Source of the DNA: Agrococcus sp. SL85
GTDB taxonomy: Bacteria; Actinomycetota; Actinomycetes; Actinomycetales; Microbacteriaceae
NCBI RefSeq assembly: GCF_026625845.1
Contig: NZ_CP113066.1
Span: 1,488,001-1,552,000 of the forward strand
Direction: 5' to 3'
DNA length: 64,000 nucleotides
Below, piece after piece: positions 1-8,689 of this stretch. The translations under genes were made by a program, and so were the position numbers. Each line of letters opens with the position of its first letter. The first letter of the stretch is position 1. The notes beneath the pieces are model-generated. The model was not told the origin of the DNA and ran no database searches. It saw nothing but the letters and a program-made list of their open reading frames with translations.

Positions 1-377
1 AGGTCGTGGAGACCCTGCAGGAGCTGCACGACGCGGGCGTCGAGCTCATCACGATCACGCAGTACCTGCGGCCCTCGCCGCGGCACCACCCCGTGGACCG
101 CTGGGTGGAGCCCGAGCGCTTCGCCGAGCTCGGCGAGCTGGCGATGGGCATGGGGTACGCGGGCGTGATGTCGGGCCCGCTCGTGCGCTCGAGCTACCGC
201 GCAGGCCGCCTCTACGCGCAGGCGCTCGCGGTGCGCGGCGGCGCGGCGCCGGAGCCGATCATCACGGGCATGGGCGCCTCGTCCTCGGGCTCGCTCGCGC
301 CCGCATCCGCGCTCGAGCGCATCCCCGCCGCCGCGGCCGCGCCGGTCTCGTCGGGCATCACGAACAACGCCCGCTGA
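1..377 (+). CDS. lipA: Lipoyl synthase, C-terminal part (partial)
   Basis: The gene enters from the left edge; only about the last 124 codons are present. Lipoyl synthase is a radical-SAM enzyme that inserts two sulfurs into octanoyl groups on lipoate-dependent proteins. The visible part carries the family's C-terminal signature: [13 protein letters not shown] followed by WVEPERF and then [14 protein letters not shown], the segment with the serine that ligates the auxiliary Fe-S cluster. After this comes an Ala/Gly/Ser-rich tail ending in NNAR. The CxxxCxxC radical-SAM motif lies outside the window. The gene converges with the acetyltransferase, with palindromic repeats between them. Confidence 0.93.
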   Translation, partial: VVETLQELHDAGVELITITQYLRPSPRHHPVDRWVEPERFAELGELAMGMGYAGVMSGPLVRSSYRAGRLYAQALAVRGGAAPEPIITGMGASSSGSLAPASALERIPAAAAAPVSSGITNNAR

Positions 378-406
378 CGCGGCAGTCCCCTCGGCCCGGC
401 ACGTGG

Positions 407-485
407 TGTGGTCGCTTCGCGCCCCTGGCGCGCGCGCGCCGACGGGCGCGAAGCGACCACAGTCGGGGCGCGGAGCGACCACACC
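407..485. repeat. Palindromic repeat family A, copy A1
   Basis: Left arm TGTGGTCGCTTCGCGCCC (407-424) and right arm GGGCGCGAAGCGACCACA (444-461) are exact reverse complements around a short GC-rich loop. A third partial arm, GCGCGGAGCGACCACACC, follows. The same 18-base arms recur at about 505-583, 52701-52754 and 53837-53890, so this is a dispersed intergenic element. It lies between the convergent lipA and acetyltransferase genes and could also end transcription in both directions. Confidence 0.85.
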
Positions 486-503
486 GGGCAGCGACGCGTT
501 GCG

Positions 504-583
504 GTGTGGTCGGTTCGCGCCCCTGGCGCGCGCGCCGACGGGCGCGAAGCGACCACAGACGGGGCGCGGAGCGACCACACCGG
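504..583. repeat. Palindromic repeat family A, copy A2
   Basis: A near-identical tandem copy of A1, offset by about 98 bases. The left arm has one change (GGTTCG instead of GCTTCG), the loop is slightly shorter, and the trailing GCGCGGAGCGACCACACC arm is present again. The tandem arrangement suggests local duplication of a REP-like unit. Confidence 0.82.
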
Positions 584-624
584 CCGCCGGTGCGGCGGCG
601 GCGTCCCGAGAGGGTCGGGCCAGG

Positions 625-1200
625 TCAGCCCAGGTCGGGCCAGGGGAGGGCCTCGGCGGGCGCCTCGCCCGACGAGGGCCGAACGGCGTGGTGCTGCTGC
701 TCGGGGACGCCCCGGTGCAGGCCCTCGCGCACGCCGAGGTACGAGAAGCCGGCCGCCTTCGCCACCCGCATCGAGGCCGTGTTGCCCACGTAGCAGGCCC
801 AGCGCACCTCCGGCCAGGTGAGGCAGCCGTCGGCGTGCCCCACGGCCGCGCGCACGGCGTCGGCCATGAGGCCGCGACCCTGGCCCTCCGGGTGGAGCCA
901 GAAGCCCACCTCGACGGAGCCCTCGCGGAGGCCCAGGACGCCCATGAGCGGGCCGTGCAGGCTCTCTCGGATCGCCCAGACGCGCTCGTCGTGCTCGCCG
1001 CGCCAGCCCGCGGGCACGAACTCGCGCACGAACGCCTCCGCGTCGGCGCGGCGGTAGGGCACGGGCGTCTCGAGCCAGCGCTCGGCGGCGGGCGTCGTGC
1101 ACGCCTCGAGCACGCGGTCGACGTCGCCCTCGCGAAGGGCGGTGAGCATCCCGCGGCTGCCGAGGACCGGCAGCGACGGGCCGGCGAGCGGCGCGGTCAT
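625..1200 (-). CDS. GNAT family N-acetyltransferase (RimJ/RimL-like)
   Basis: A protein of 191 residues with the layout of RimJ/RimL-type acetyltransferases that transfer acetyl from acetyl-CoA to an amine, often a protein N-terminus or an amino acid. Visible features are an N-terminal strand with [12 protein letters not shown], an acidic core strand VEVGFWLHP, the acetyl-CoA loop [12 protein letters not shown] (residues about 117-128), and [23 protein letters not shown], the usual 'N..S..v.ek.GF...G' end of the fold. The ATG overlaps the trpS stop codon as ATGA, so it is probably co-transcribed with and coupled to trpS. The substrate cannot be told from sequence. Confidence 0.88.
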   Translation of the reverse strand: MTAPLAGPSLPVLGSRGMLTALREGDVDRVLEACTTPAAERWLETPVPYRRADAEAFVREFVPAGWRGEHDERVWAIRESLHGPLMGVLGLREGSVEVGFWLHPEGQGRGLMADAVRAAVGHADGCLTWPEVRWACYVGNTASMRVAKAAGFSYLGVREGLHRGVPEQQHHAVRPSSGEAPAEALPWPDLG

Positions 1201-2192
1201 CGGAGCCCCATCGCCTCCAGCGCTCGGCCGAGCGTCGCGTCGGCCACCTCGGCGGCGCGCTCGGCATTGTGTGCGAGGAGCCGGTCGAGCTCGGCCGGGT
1301 CGGCGAGCAGCTCGAGCGTGCGCTCGCGCACGGGCGCGAGCTCGGCGACCACGGCGTCCGCGACGGCGGTCTTGAAGGCGCCGTAGCCCTGGCCGTCGTG
1401 CTCGGCCGCCAGGTCGTCGACGCCGCGGCCGGTGGTGGCGGCGAGGATGCCGAGCAGGTTCGTGACGCCCGGCTTCGCGGCCTTGTCGGCGCGGATCGAG
1501 CCCTCGGTGTCGGTGACCGCGGAGCGGATCTTCTTCGCGGTGCGCGCGGGCTCGTCGAGCAGCCACACGACGCCCTTGTCGGTCTCGGCCGACTTCGACA
1601 TCTTCGAGACCGGGTTCTGCAGGTCGTAGATGCGCGCGCCGGAGTCGAGGATGACGGGCTTCGGCACGGTGAAGGTCGTCCCGAAGCGCTTGTTGAAGCG
1701 CTCCGCGAGGTCGCGCGTGAGCTCGACGTGCTGCTTCTGGTCGTCGCCGACCGGCACCACCTGGGTGTCGTAGAGCAGGATGTCGGCCGCCATGAGGATC
1801 GGGTAGGTGAACAGGCCCACCGAGGCCGCCTCCTGCCCGCCCTTGGCGGTCTTGTCCTTGAACTGCGTCATCCGGCTGGCCTCGCCGAAGCCCGTGATCG
1901 TCGAGAGCAGCCACTGCAGCTGCGCGTGCGCGGCCACGTGCGACTGCACGTAGAGGCACGAGCGGTCCGGGTCGATGCCGCCCGCGATGTACTGCGCCGC
2001 GAGGGTGCGCACCTGCTCGCGCAGCACCGTCGGGTCCTGCGGGACGGTGATGGCGTGCAGGTCGACGATCGAGAAGAACGCGTCGAAGTCGTCCTGCATC
2101 GCGCGCCACTGCTGCAGCGCGCCGATGTAGTTGCCGAGGTGGAGCGAGCCCGACGAGGGCTGCATCCCCGAGTAGAGGCGGGGGAGTGCCAT
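1197..2192 (-). CDS. trpS: Tryptophanyl-tRNA synthetase
   Basis: A class I aminoacyl-tRNA synthetase of 331 residues that charges tRNA-Trp. The start [20 protein letters not shown] contains the HIGH-type motif (SLHLGNY, residues 16-22). The KMSKS loop is exact (VSKMSKS, about residue 195), and the ATP-site segment [19 protein letters not shown] lies between them. Length and motif order are standard for bacterial TrpRS. The start lies 9 bases after the xth stop, and the stop overlaps the acetyltransferase start, giving an apparent xth-trpS-acetyltransferase operon. Confidence 0.97.
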   Translation of the reverse strand: MALPRLYSGMQPSSGSLHLGNYIGALQQWRAMQDDFDAFFSIVDLHAITVPQDPTVLREQVRTLAAQYIAGGIDPDRSCLYVQSHVAAHAQLQWLLSTITGFGEASRMTQFKDKTAKGGQEAASVGLFTYPILMAADILLYDTQVVPVGDDQKQHVELTRDLAERFNKRFGTTFTVPKPVILDSGARIYDLQNPVSKMSKSAETDKGVVWLLDEPARTAKKIRSAVTDTEGSIRADKAAKPGVTNLLGILAATTGRGVDDLAAEHDGQGYGAFKTAVADAVVAELAPVRERTLELLADPAELDRLLAHNAERAAEVADATLGRALEAMGLR

Positions 2193-2201
2193 GGATGCTT
2201 C

Positions 2202-3029
2202 CTAGAGGTCGTAGTCGACGATGACGGGCGCGTGGTCGGACCATCGCGCGTCGTAGGCGCTGGCGCGGTCGACGCGGTAGTCGCGCGCCGTCGCCGCGAG
2301 CGCGGGGGTGGCCATCTGGTAGTCGATGCGCCAGCCGGTGTCGGTGTCGAAGGCCTTGCCGCGCTGCGACCACCACGTGTACGGGCCGTCGACGCCCGGG
2401 TGGTGGGCGCGGCCCACGTCGACCCAGCCGTGGCCGCGGCCGCGGACGCCGTCGGCGCCCGTGACCATGCCGGTGCCGAGGAAGCGGTCGAGGTACGAGC
2501 GCTCCTCCGGCAGGAAGCCGGCGTTCTTGCGGTTGGCGCGCCAGTTCTTGATGTCGAGCTCGGTGTGGCCCACGTTGAAGTCGCCCATCACGACGACGTG
2601 GTCGCTGTGCTCGCGCAGCTTCGGCAGGCGCTTCGCCATGGAGTCGAGGAAGCGGTACTTGTCGTCCTGCTTGGGGCTGCCGACCTCGCCCGAGTGCACG
2701 TAGGTCGAGACGACCGTGAGCGGCACCTCGCCGACGAGGAAGTCGGCCTCGAGCCAGCGGCCCTTCGTGTCGAAGGTCGTGAGGCCGATGTCGGTGCGGT
2801 GCCCGATCGACGGCTGGCGCGAGAGCACGGCGACGCCCGCGCGGCCCTTCGCGGTGGCCGGGTCGTGGAGCACGTGCCAGCCGGGCACGAGGGGGATGAG
2901 GTCCTCGTCCTGCGCGCGCACCTCCTGCAGCGCGACGATGTCGAAGCCGCCGGCCTCGAGCCACTCGCCCATGCCCTTGCGGAACGCGGCGCGCACGCCG
3001 TTGACGTTGACGGAGGCGATGCGGACCAT
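2202..3029 (-). CDS. xth: Exodeoxyribonuclease III / AP endonuclease
   Basis: A protein of 275 residues of the exonuclease-endonuclease-phosphatase fold acting in base-excision repair at abasic sites. Active-site elements are all visible: ASVNVNGVRA (metal-binding Asn), LQEVRAQ (catalytic Glu near residue 36), TYVHSGE, MGDFNVGHTELD (Asp/Asn pair), the WR.DY.. segment as WRIDYQMATP, and the terminal SDHAPVIVDYDL with the catalytic His. It is first in the xth-trpS-acetyltransferase unit. A TAGGCT box six bases before the ATG suggests a leaderless transcript. Confidence 0.95.
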   Translation of the reverse strand: MVRIASVNVNGVRAAFRKGMGEWLEAGGFDIVALQEVRAQDEDLIPLVPGWHVLHDPATAKGRAGVAVLSRQPSIGHRTDIGLTTFDTKGRWLEADFLVGEVPLTVVSTYVHSGEVGSPKQDDKYRFLDSMAKRLPKLREHSDHVVVMGDFNVGHTELDIKNWRANRKNAGFLPEERSYLDRFLGTGMVTGADGVRGRGHGWVDVGRAHHPGVDGPYTWWSQRGKAFDTDTGWRIDYQMATPALAATARDYRVDRASAYDARWSDHAPVIVDYDL

Positions 3030-3035
3030 GCTCCG

Positions 3036-3041
3036 AGCCTA
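3036..3041 (-). promoter_or_regulatory. -10 box of xth, leaderless type
   Basis: TAGGCT on the minus strand ends six bases before the xth ATG. With the usual 6-7 base distance from -10 box to start site, transcription would begin at the A of ATG. Confidence 0.55.
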
Positions 3042-3085
3042 CCGAGGCCCGCCGACGCCCTCGGGCCGATCGCCGTGCGGCGGGC

Positions 3086-4051
3086 TCAGCGCCGCTTCCG
3101 CACGAGCCTGCGGTTGAGGTCGGCGATGTCGCCGCCCGCGCGGCGGTTCGCGCGCACCTCCTCGAGCAGCCGCTTCGCGTCCGCCTTCGTGAGCTGCGCG
3201 TCGATGCCGCCGGCCTGCACGAGCCGCGTGTAGGCCCGCCCGTGCGCGCCGACCGCGACGTAGGCGAGCACGAGCATGAGCACCTGCATGATGAAGCCCA
3301 GCCAGATGAGGATGATGACGGGCGCGGCGATGCCCGCGAGCAGCGGGTTGTTCTCGACGGCGCCGAAGAGGCGCGAGGCGAGCAGCTTCAGGGCGAGGAA
3401 CGCGAGGGCGCACACGAGCGCCGCGGGCACGATCTGCGCGGCGGGCAGCCGCAGCCGGCCGCCGAAGCGGAACAGCAGCAGCACGATCGCGGTGTCGAGC
3501 GCCAGCTGCACCGCGATGCCGACGAGGCCGGAGGCCCAGCCGAGGCCGAGCGCGTCGGCGAGCGAGTCGGTCACCACGAGCACGCCCGCGGAGACCAGCA
3601 CGAGCAGGCCGAGGGCGACGGCCACCCCGAGGTCGCCGAGCTTCAGCACCACGGCGTTCGACGGGGGCGCGCCGAGCCCGAACATGGCCCGGAACCCCTC
3701 CCGGCTCACGCCGATCCACGCGATCGCCGTCACGAGGATCGAGAGGCCCGCCACCACGCCGGCGATGTCGAGGGCGCGGGACTGCGTGAGCTGGTCGACG
3801 TCGATCGCGCCGTTGTCGCCGATGAGGCCGGGGATCGCGCCGGCGATCGAGTCGATGACGGCGTCGCGCAGCACGACGTTGTTGCCGAGCACCGCGACGA
3901 AGACCGTGAACGCCACGAACAGGGCCGCGAAGAGCGAGAGGAAGGCCGACAGCGTCATGCCCTGCGAGAGCACGGGCCCGCGCTCCTCGGCGAAGCGCTG
4001 CCACGCCTTCATGGCGCGCGAGGCCATGATCCGCTGGATGAGCTGCTGCAT
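3086..4051 (-). CDS. YihY/virulence factor BrkB family membrane protein
   Basis: A membrane protein of 321 residues with about six hydrophobic segments, for example LSAFLSLFAALFVAFTVF, ALDIAGVVAGLSILVTAIAW and VIILIWLGFIMQVLMLVLAY. The pattern of early SLFAALF, central W(I)G...FRAMFG and late IILIWL..I fits the YihY/BrkB (formerly 'ribonuclease BN') family, whose function is not settled. The C-terminal cytosolic tail is strongly basic (RRLVRKRR). The start was set at the ATG preceded by GAGGAGG at 4051; longer upstream reading gives Arg/Ala-rich, non-family sequence. It is divergent from the Enzyme I gene. Confidence 0.88.
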   Translation of the reverse strand: MQQLIQRIMASRAMKAWQRFAEERGPVLSQGMTLSAFLSLFAALFVAFTVFVAVLGNNVVLRDAVIDSIAGAIPGLIGDNGAIDVDQLTQSRALDIAGVVAGLSILVTAIAWIGVSREGFRAMFGLGAPPSNAVVLKLGDLGVAVALGLLVLVSAGVLVVTDSLADALGLGWASGLVGIAVQLALDTAIVLLLFRFGGRLRLPAAQIVPAALVCALAFLALKLLASRLFGAVENNPLLAGIAAPVIILIWLGFIMQVLMLVLAYVAVGAHGRAYTRLVQAGGIDAQLTKADAKRLLEEVRANRRAGGDIADLNRRLVRKRR

Positions 4052-4145
4052 GCGTGCCTCCTCGTCGCAGGCGCCGCCGGCGCTCCGGTCTGCTCGTGCG
4101 GCTCGTCGTCGTGGGGCTCGTTCGCGACCTGCCAGGCCGCCAGCG

Positions 4146-4151
4146 TAGTGT
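4146..4151 (+). promoter_or_regulatory. -10 box of ptsI, leaderless type
   Basis: TAGTGT is followed by six bases and then the ATG at 4158, and there is no Shine-Dalgarno sequence. This is consistent with a leaderless mRNA. Confidence 0.5.
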
Positions 4152-4157
4152 GGCCGC

Positions 4158-5804
4158 ATGAGTGCGCTCTCAGGGGTCGGGGTCGGTCGCGGCATCGCCG
4201 CCGCGAAGGTGCTGCGGATGCCGGAGCCGCTCGCGCCTCCTGGCGACGCGCCGCTCTCGGCGCCCGTCGAGGAGGAGCAGGCGCGCGTGCAGGCCGCGCT
4301 CGGGGACGTGGCGGCCGAGCTGCTCGCCCGTGCCGCGTCCGCGGGCGGCGAGGCCCAGCAGGTGCTCGAGGCGGCCGCCCTCATGGCGCAGGATCCCGCG
4401 ATCCTCGACGACGTCCGCGCCCGCATGGACGCCGGCGCGAACGCCGAGCGCGCGACGTGGGACGCCTACGGCGGCTTCCGCGACCTGCTCCTCTCGATGG
4501 GCGGCTACATGGCCGAGCGCGCCACCGACCTCGACGACGTCGCCCAGCGCGTCGTCGCGCGGCTCCGCGGCGTGCCCGCGCCGGGCGTGCCCGCCTCCGA
4601 GGAGCCCTTCATCCTCGTGGCGCGCGACCTCGCGCCCGCCGACACGGCGACGCTCGACCTCGAGAAGACGCTCGCGCTCGTCACGCAGGACGGCGGCCCC
4701 ACGTCGCACACGGCGATCCTGGCGCGCTCGAAGTCGCTGCCTGCCGTCGTGGGCGTCACGGGCCTGCTCGACGCCGTGCGCGACGGCCAGCGCGCCATCG
4801 TCGACGCACGCACGGGCTCCATCGAGCTCGATCCCTCCGACGACGCGATCGCCGCGGCGCGCGCCGAGCGCGAGGAGCGCCTCGCCGCCGCCTCGGCACC
4901 CATCACCGACGGCGCCCTCGCCGACGGCACGAAGGTGCCGCTGCTCGCGAACCTCGGCTCGCCCAAGGAGGCCGCGAACGCGGTCGCGCTGGGCGCGGAG
5001 GGCGTGGGCCTGTTCCGCACCGAGTTCCTCTTCCTCGACGCGGCCTCGGCGCCGACCGTCGAGCAGCAGACCGCCGCGTACACCGAGCTGCTGCAGGCGT
5101 TCCCCGGGAAGAAGGTCGTCGTGCGCGCGCTCGACGCCGGCGCCGACAAGCCGCTGGCGTTCCTCAACGACGCGCACGAGGAGAACCCTGCGCTGGGCCT
5201 GCGCGGCATCCGGGCGCTGCGCGCCTCGGAGCAGATCCTCCGCGACCAGCTCACGGCGCTCGCGCACGCGCAGGGCGCGACCGAGGCCGAGCTGTGGGTC
5301 ATGGCGCCGATGATCGCCGACGTCGAGGAGACCGAGTACTTCGTGGCGCTCGGGCGCGAGCTGGGGCTCCGCACGGTGGGCGCGATGGCGGAGGTGCCCT
5401 CGATCGCCGTGCTCGCCGACCAGGTGCTCGAGGCCGCCGACTTCGTCTCGATCGGCACGAACGACCTGACGCAGTACACGATGGCGGCCGACCGCCAGCT
5501 CGGCTCGGTCTCGTCGTTCCAGGACCCGTGGCACCCGGCGGTGCTGCGCCTCGTCAAGCTGCTCGGCGAGGCGGGCGCCGCGAGCGGCAAGCCCGTGGGC
5601 GTCTGCGGCGAGGCGGCGGCCGACCCGGCGCTCGCGGTCGTGCTCGTGGGCCTCGGCGTCACCTCGCTGTCGATGAGCCCCTCGGCGCTCGCCGACGTGC
5701 GCGCCGAGCTGCTCACGGTGACGCTCGAGGAGGCGCGCGCGCGCGCCGCCCGCGCGATCGCTGCGCGCTCGGCCGCCGAGGCGCGGGAGCGGGCGGCCGG
5801 CTGA
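4158..5804 (+). CDS. ptsI: Phosphoenolpyruvate-protein phosphotransferase (PTS Enzyme I)
   Basis: A cytosolic protein of 548 residues that takes phosphate from PEP and passes it to HPr at the head of the sugar phosphotransferase system. The phosphorylated histidine lies in GGPTSHTAILAR (His184). The PEP-binding barrel shows GVGLFRTEFLFLD, GIRALR, SIGTNDLTQYTMAADR and the conserved VCGEAAADP cysteine near the C-terminus. Length is normal. HPr and the EIIBC components are not in the window; a lone EIIA is at 27.7 kb. It converges with the GTPase genes across a nested inverted repeat. Confidence 0.95.
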   Translation: MSALSGVGVGRGIAAAKVLRMPEPLAPPGDAPLSAPVEEEQARVQAALGDVAAELLARAASAGGEAQQVLEAAALMAQDPAILDDVRARMDAGANAERATWDAYGGFRDLLLSMGGYMAERATDLDDVAQRVVARLRGVPAPGVPASEEPFILVARDLAPADTATLDLEKTLALVTQDGGPTSHTAILARSKSLPAVVGVTGLLDAVRDGQRAIVDARTGSIELDPSDDAIAAARAEREERLAAASAPITDGALADGTKVPLLANLGSPKEAANAVALGAEGVGLFRTEFLFLDAASAPTVEQQTAAYTELLQAFPGKKVVVRALDAGADKPLAFLNDAHEENPALGLRGIRALRASEQILRDQLTALAHAQGATEAELWVMAPMIADVEETEYFVALGRELGLRTVGAMAEVPSIAVLADQVLEAADFVSIGTNDLTQYTMAADRQLGSVSSFQDPWHPAVLRLVKLLGEAGAASGKPVGVCGEAAADPALAVVLVGLGVTSLSMSPSALADVRAELLTVTLEEARARAARAIAARSAAEARERAAG

Positions 5805-5821
5805 GCCGGACCTTCCTCGCT

Positions 5822-5917
5822 GGTCGAGGAGGCGCTGCCGGAGGCGCTGCCGTCACGAGGCTCTGCCGGGCGCGCAGGTCTCGTGACGCGTGCGGCTGCG
5901 CCGCGCGCTCCTCGACC
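5822..5917. terminator. Nested inverted repeat, probable bidirectional terminator
   Basis: Outer arms GGTCGAGGAG (5822-5831) and CTCCTCGACC (5908-5917) enclose inner arms GTCACGAG (5852-5859) and CTCGTGAC (5880-5887). A 12-base unit, GGAGGCGCTGCC, is tandemly repeated in the left half. It sits exactly between the convergent ptsI and GTPase genes. The GGTCGAGGAG palindrome resembles repeats common in Microbacteriaceae intergenic regions (from memory). Confidence 0.6.
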
Positions 5918-6381
5918 GACGGTCGGTTGCGCGCGTGCCGGTGCTCCGATCAGCCCACGACGCGGGCGACGGCGGCCGCGAACGCGCGAGCGCGCTCGCG
6001 CTCCGCCTCGATCGGCGCGACCACGACCTCCTGCGCCACGACGCGCACCTGCGCCTGCAGCCGCCGCCGGGCGCGTGCCCGCCGCGCCGCCCCGATCGCG
6101 CCGCCGAGCAGCGCGCCGAGGAGCCCGAGCAGCACGCCGAGGGCGACCCCGCCGAGCAGCGCCAGCAGCGGCACCGGCCACCCGTCGAGCCACGTGCCGG
6201 TGCCCGCCACCTGCGGGATCGTCGGCGCCACCATGCCCCACAGCGGCAGCACCACCGGCAGCAGCAGCCACACGCCGCCCACGACCGCGGCGACGAGCGC
6301 GAGCCACTGGATCGCGCCCAGCAGCGGCCACCACCAGGACCCGCGCGCCCCGAGGTCGGTGCGCGCCACGGCGCGGTCGAG

Positions 6382-6382
6382 A
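6382..6382 (-). other. +1 insertion site, GTPase B C-terminal third (AGTCT for AGCT)
   Basis: The minus strand reads GCC GAG-T-CTC GAC. Removing the T restores GCC GAG CTC GAC and joins the GTPase domain to the membrane domain in a single frame. Here the extra base does not copy a neighbour, so simple slippage does not explain it. Confidence 0.8.
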
Positions 6383-7507
6383 CTCGGCCGGCAGCGCGTC
6401 GAGCGCCTCCGCCGAGCGCTCCCGGATCGCCGTGACCCATCCGTCGGCGAGCCCCGCGGCCGCCGCATCGGCGTAGCCGCGCACCGCCTGGCCGGCCTGC
6501 GCGCGCTGCGCCGGCCCCATGGGCGGCAGCGAGGTGCGATGCAGGTCGGCGTCGCGACCGCGCTCGCGGCCCACCGCGAGGTGCAGGCGCCGCAGCGGAT
6601 CGGGCGAGAGCCGCAGCAGCCAGGCGGTCACGGGCCAGCCCGTGACCTGCCCCGCGCGCTTCCGGTACGAGCCCGCCACTGCCTGCGCCACCGCATCCGC
6701 GCGCGCCGCCTCTGCGAGCCCGTGCTCGAGCGCCTGCGCCTCTGCCTTCCGCAGCGCTCCCGGCGTGCCGGCGGCCCCCAGTCGTGCCGCGCTCGCCCGG
6801 GCGTCGGCCGCGAGCCGCTCCGAGGCTGCGCGACGCCCCTCGGCGAACCGCGCGATCCGCTGCCGCAGCGCCTCCACGCCCTCGCCTGAGCGGGCCGAGA
6901 CCGGCAGCACCTCGACGCGCTGGAGCCCGTCGCTGCGCAGCACACCGCCGAGCGAGGCCGCGACGCGCGGCACCTCGGCGGGCGGCAGCAGGTCGACCTG
7001 GTTGAGCACCACGGCGGTGACCGCAGCGTGCGTCGCGAGCGGGGCGATGAAGTCGCGGTGGATGACGGCGTCGGCGTACTTCTGCGGATCCACGACCCAC
7101 ACGAGCACGTCGACCTGGCCCGCGAGGCGCTCGGCGATCGCGCGGTGCTCGAGGGCGACGGAGTCGAAGTCGGGCAGGTCGATGAGCACGACGGGCAGCG
7201 CCGCGTCGCCCGCGAAGGGCCGATCCATGATGCGCCGCTCGCGCACCTCGAGCCAGTCGAGCAGCGGCGCCGCCCCGTGCGGCTCCCAGACGGCGGCGAG
7301 CGCCTCGGAGGTCGTGGGACGGCGCACGTGCGTGCGGGCGACGGCCTCGCCCGCGACGGCGTTCAGGAGCGAGGACTTGCCCGAGCCCGTGGCGCCGAAG
7401 AAGCCCACGACCGTGTGCGCCGAGGAGCGCGCTCGACGCTCCCGCGCGCGATCGGCGACGCGGCGCGCGGCGGCGAGCTCGGCCTCGGGCACGCGGCCCT
7501 CGCCCAG

Positions 7508-7508
7508 G
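7508..7508 (-). other. +1 insertion site, GTPase B N-terminus (AGCCT for AGCT)
   Basis: The minus strand reads GAG-C-CTGGGC. Removing the C restores GAG CTG GGC GAG, giving LAEAVELGEGRVPEAEL, continuous with the P-loop frame. Confidence 0.8.
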
Positions 7509-7789
7509 CTCGACCGCCTCGGCGAGCGCCGCGAGCAGCGCGTCGACGTCGGGCTCCGCCCGGCGGCTCACGGCGCGCGCCCCGGGCCGCGCCAGCCCTC
7601 GCTGTCGGCGCCGGGCTCCAGCGCGCGCTGCTCCCCGGCCTCCGCCTCGACCTCGACCTCCGTCGCCGCGTCGGCCTCGGTCGCCTCCGCCTCGTCGTCG
7701 ATCGCCTCGCCCTCCACGAGGTCGCTGCGCTCGAGCGCGCGGGAGGGGCCGGCGTCCGGCCGCTCCACCGCCGCCATCGCCGCGACGAG

Positions 7790-7790
7790 C
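7790..7790 (-). other. +1 insertion site, GTPase A C-terminal region (AGGCT for AGCT)
   Basis: The minus strand reads GCC GAG-G-CTC GTC. Removing one G gives AAELVAAMAAVERP and runs in frame to the TGA that overlaps the GTG of GTPase B. Confidence 0.8.
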
Positions 7791-8687
7791 CTCGGCGGCC
7801 GCGTCGCGCAGGGCGTCGCCGTGGGCGCCCGCCTCGACCGGGCCGAGCAGCGCATCCCACCGCGCCGCCTCCTCGTCGAGCAGCGCGCCGACGCGCCGCT
7901 CGAGGTCGGCGCGCGCCTCTGCCGCGAGCCGCCGCACGGCGTCCTCGCCGAAGATCGTCTCGAGCAGCTTCTGGCCGACGACGGCCGAGCCGCCCGCGAT
8001 CGCCAGCTCGCCGCCCGTCAGCCCGCCCGTCGCGGCGAACACGACGACCATGAGGGCGACCGTGATGGCGTTGAGGCCGAGCGACATGACGCGCGCCCTC
8101 GTGCGCTTGCCGGCCGCCTGCTCCGAGACGAGCTCGACGAGGCCCTGCTGCCAGTCGCGCACGAGGCGGGCGGAGCGCTCGGCGAGATCGGGGGAGGCGT
8201 GCGAGAGGTCGTGGCCCGCGGTGAGCTCGCGGCCCGCGGCGCTGCGCCGGATGCGCTGCCAGGCGTCGGCGGCGGCGCGCTCGGCCTCGTCGACCATGAC
8301 GGCGTGGAGGCCGCTCTCGAGCTCGCGCTCCACCTCGACGGTGGGTGCCGGGCGCCCCTGGAACCACGCGGTGACCTGGTCGCGCGTGCGCGAGAACCAC
8401 GACTCGACCGAGCGGAAGACGTCGCTCGTGCCGACGAAGTCCTGCCAGCGGGCCAGCACCTCGCCGCGGAGCAGCGCGCCGTCCTTCGTGGCGTCGCCGA
8501 TGCGGGCGGCGGCGTCGCGGTGCGCGTCGTCGATCGTGCCCCGGAGGTCGGTCGCGGTCACGAGCTGCTCGTCGCGAGCGTCGGCGACGGCGCGCGCGGT
8601 CACCGCGAGCCGGTCGACGGCGCCCGCGAGCGTGCGGCCGGCGACGCGGGCGCGCTCGGCGCGGTCGCCCGCGATGCCGGCGAGCCA

Positions 8688-8689
8688 GG
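8688..8689 (-). other. +1 insertion site, GTPase A middle (AGCCT for AGCT)
   Basis: The minus strand reads CGC AGC-C-TGG CTC. Removing one C gives IRSWLAGIAGDRAERARVAG. The codon phase differs from the other six sites (AG falls at codon positions 1-2 instead of 2-3), which matters when deciding between a DNA-level and a ribosomal cause. Confidence 0.7.

Larger units (their letters stand above)
5950..7571 (-). pseudogene. GTPase B (membrane-anchored, YfjP/dynamin-like), two +1 frameshifts
   Basis: A P-loop GTPase of 539 residues once two shifts are repaired. The GTG start at 7571 overlaps the stop of GTPase A as GTGA. After an N-terminus reading SRRAEPDVDALLAALAEAVE the frame breaks at 7508; removing that base gives VELGEGRVPEAEL and continues into G1 GATGSGKSS, G3 DLPDFDS and G4 NQVDLL. 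A second break at 6382 (GAGTCTC, repaired to GAGCTC) joins LPAE to LDRAVARTDLG and two transmembrane segments (GAIQWLALVAAVVGGVWLLL; a Gly/Leu-rich one), then a basic tail. As sequenced, the product would stop before the membrane part. Whether this is decay, recoding or sequencing error is open. Confidence 0.75.

Noticed and set aside
407-583. CRISPR array
   Set aside because: There are only two units, the unit is itself a palindrome of about 80 bases, and there are no spacers or cas genes.
3242-6889. A plus-strand open frame of more than 1200 codons
   Set aside because: Its translation is low-complexity His/Arg/Glu-rich sequence antisense to the YihY gene and out of frame with Enzyme I. Long spurious frames are expected at this GC content.
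5805-7492. Long minus-strand open frames across the Enzyme I gene and GTPase B, reaching about 1000 codons
   Set aside because: They are GC-skew shadows: Arg/Ala/Ser-rich translations with no family motifs, opposite or out of frame to well-supported genes.
6382-8689. Programmed +1 ribosomal frameshifting at GAG-N-CTS as the sole explanation
   Set aside because: There is no stop or rare codon at the sites, no slippery run or downstream structure in common, and the 8688 site has a different codon phase. It is kept only as a lesser alternative in the finding.
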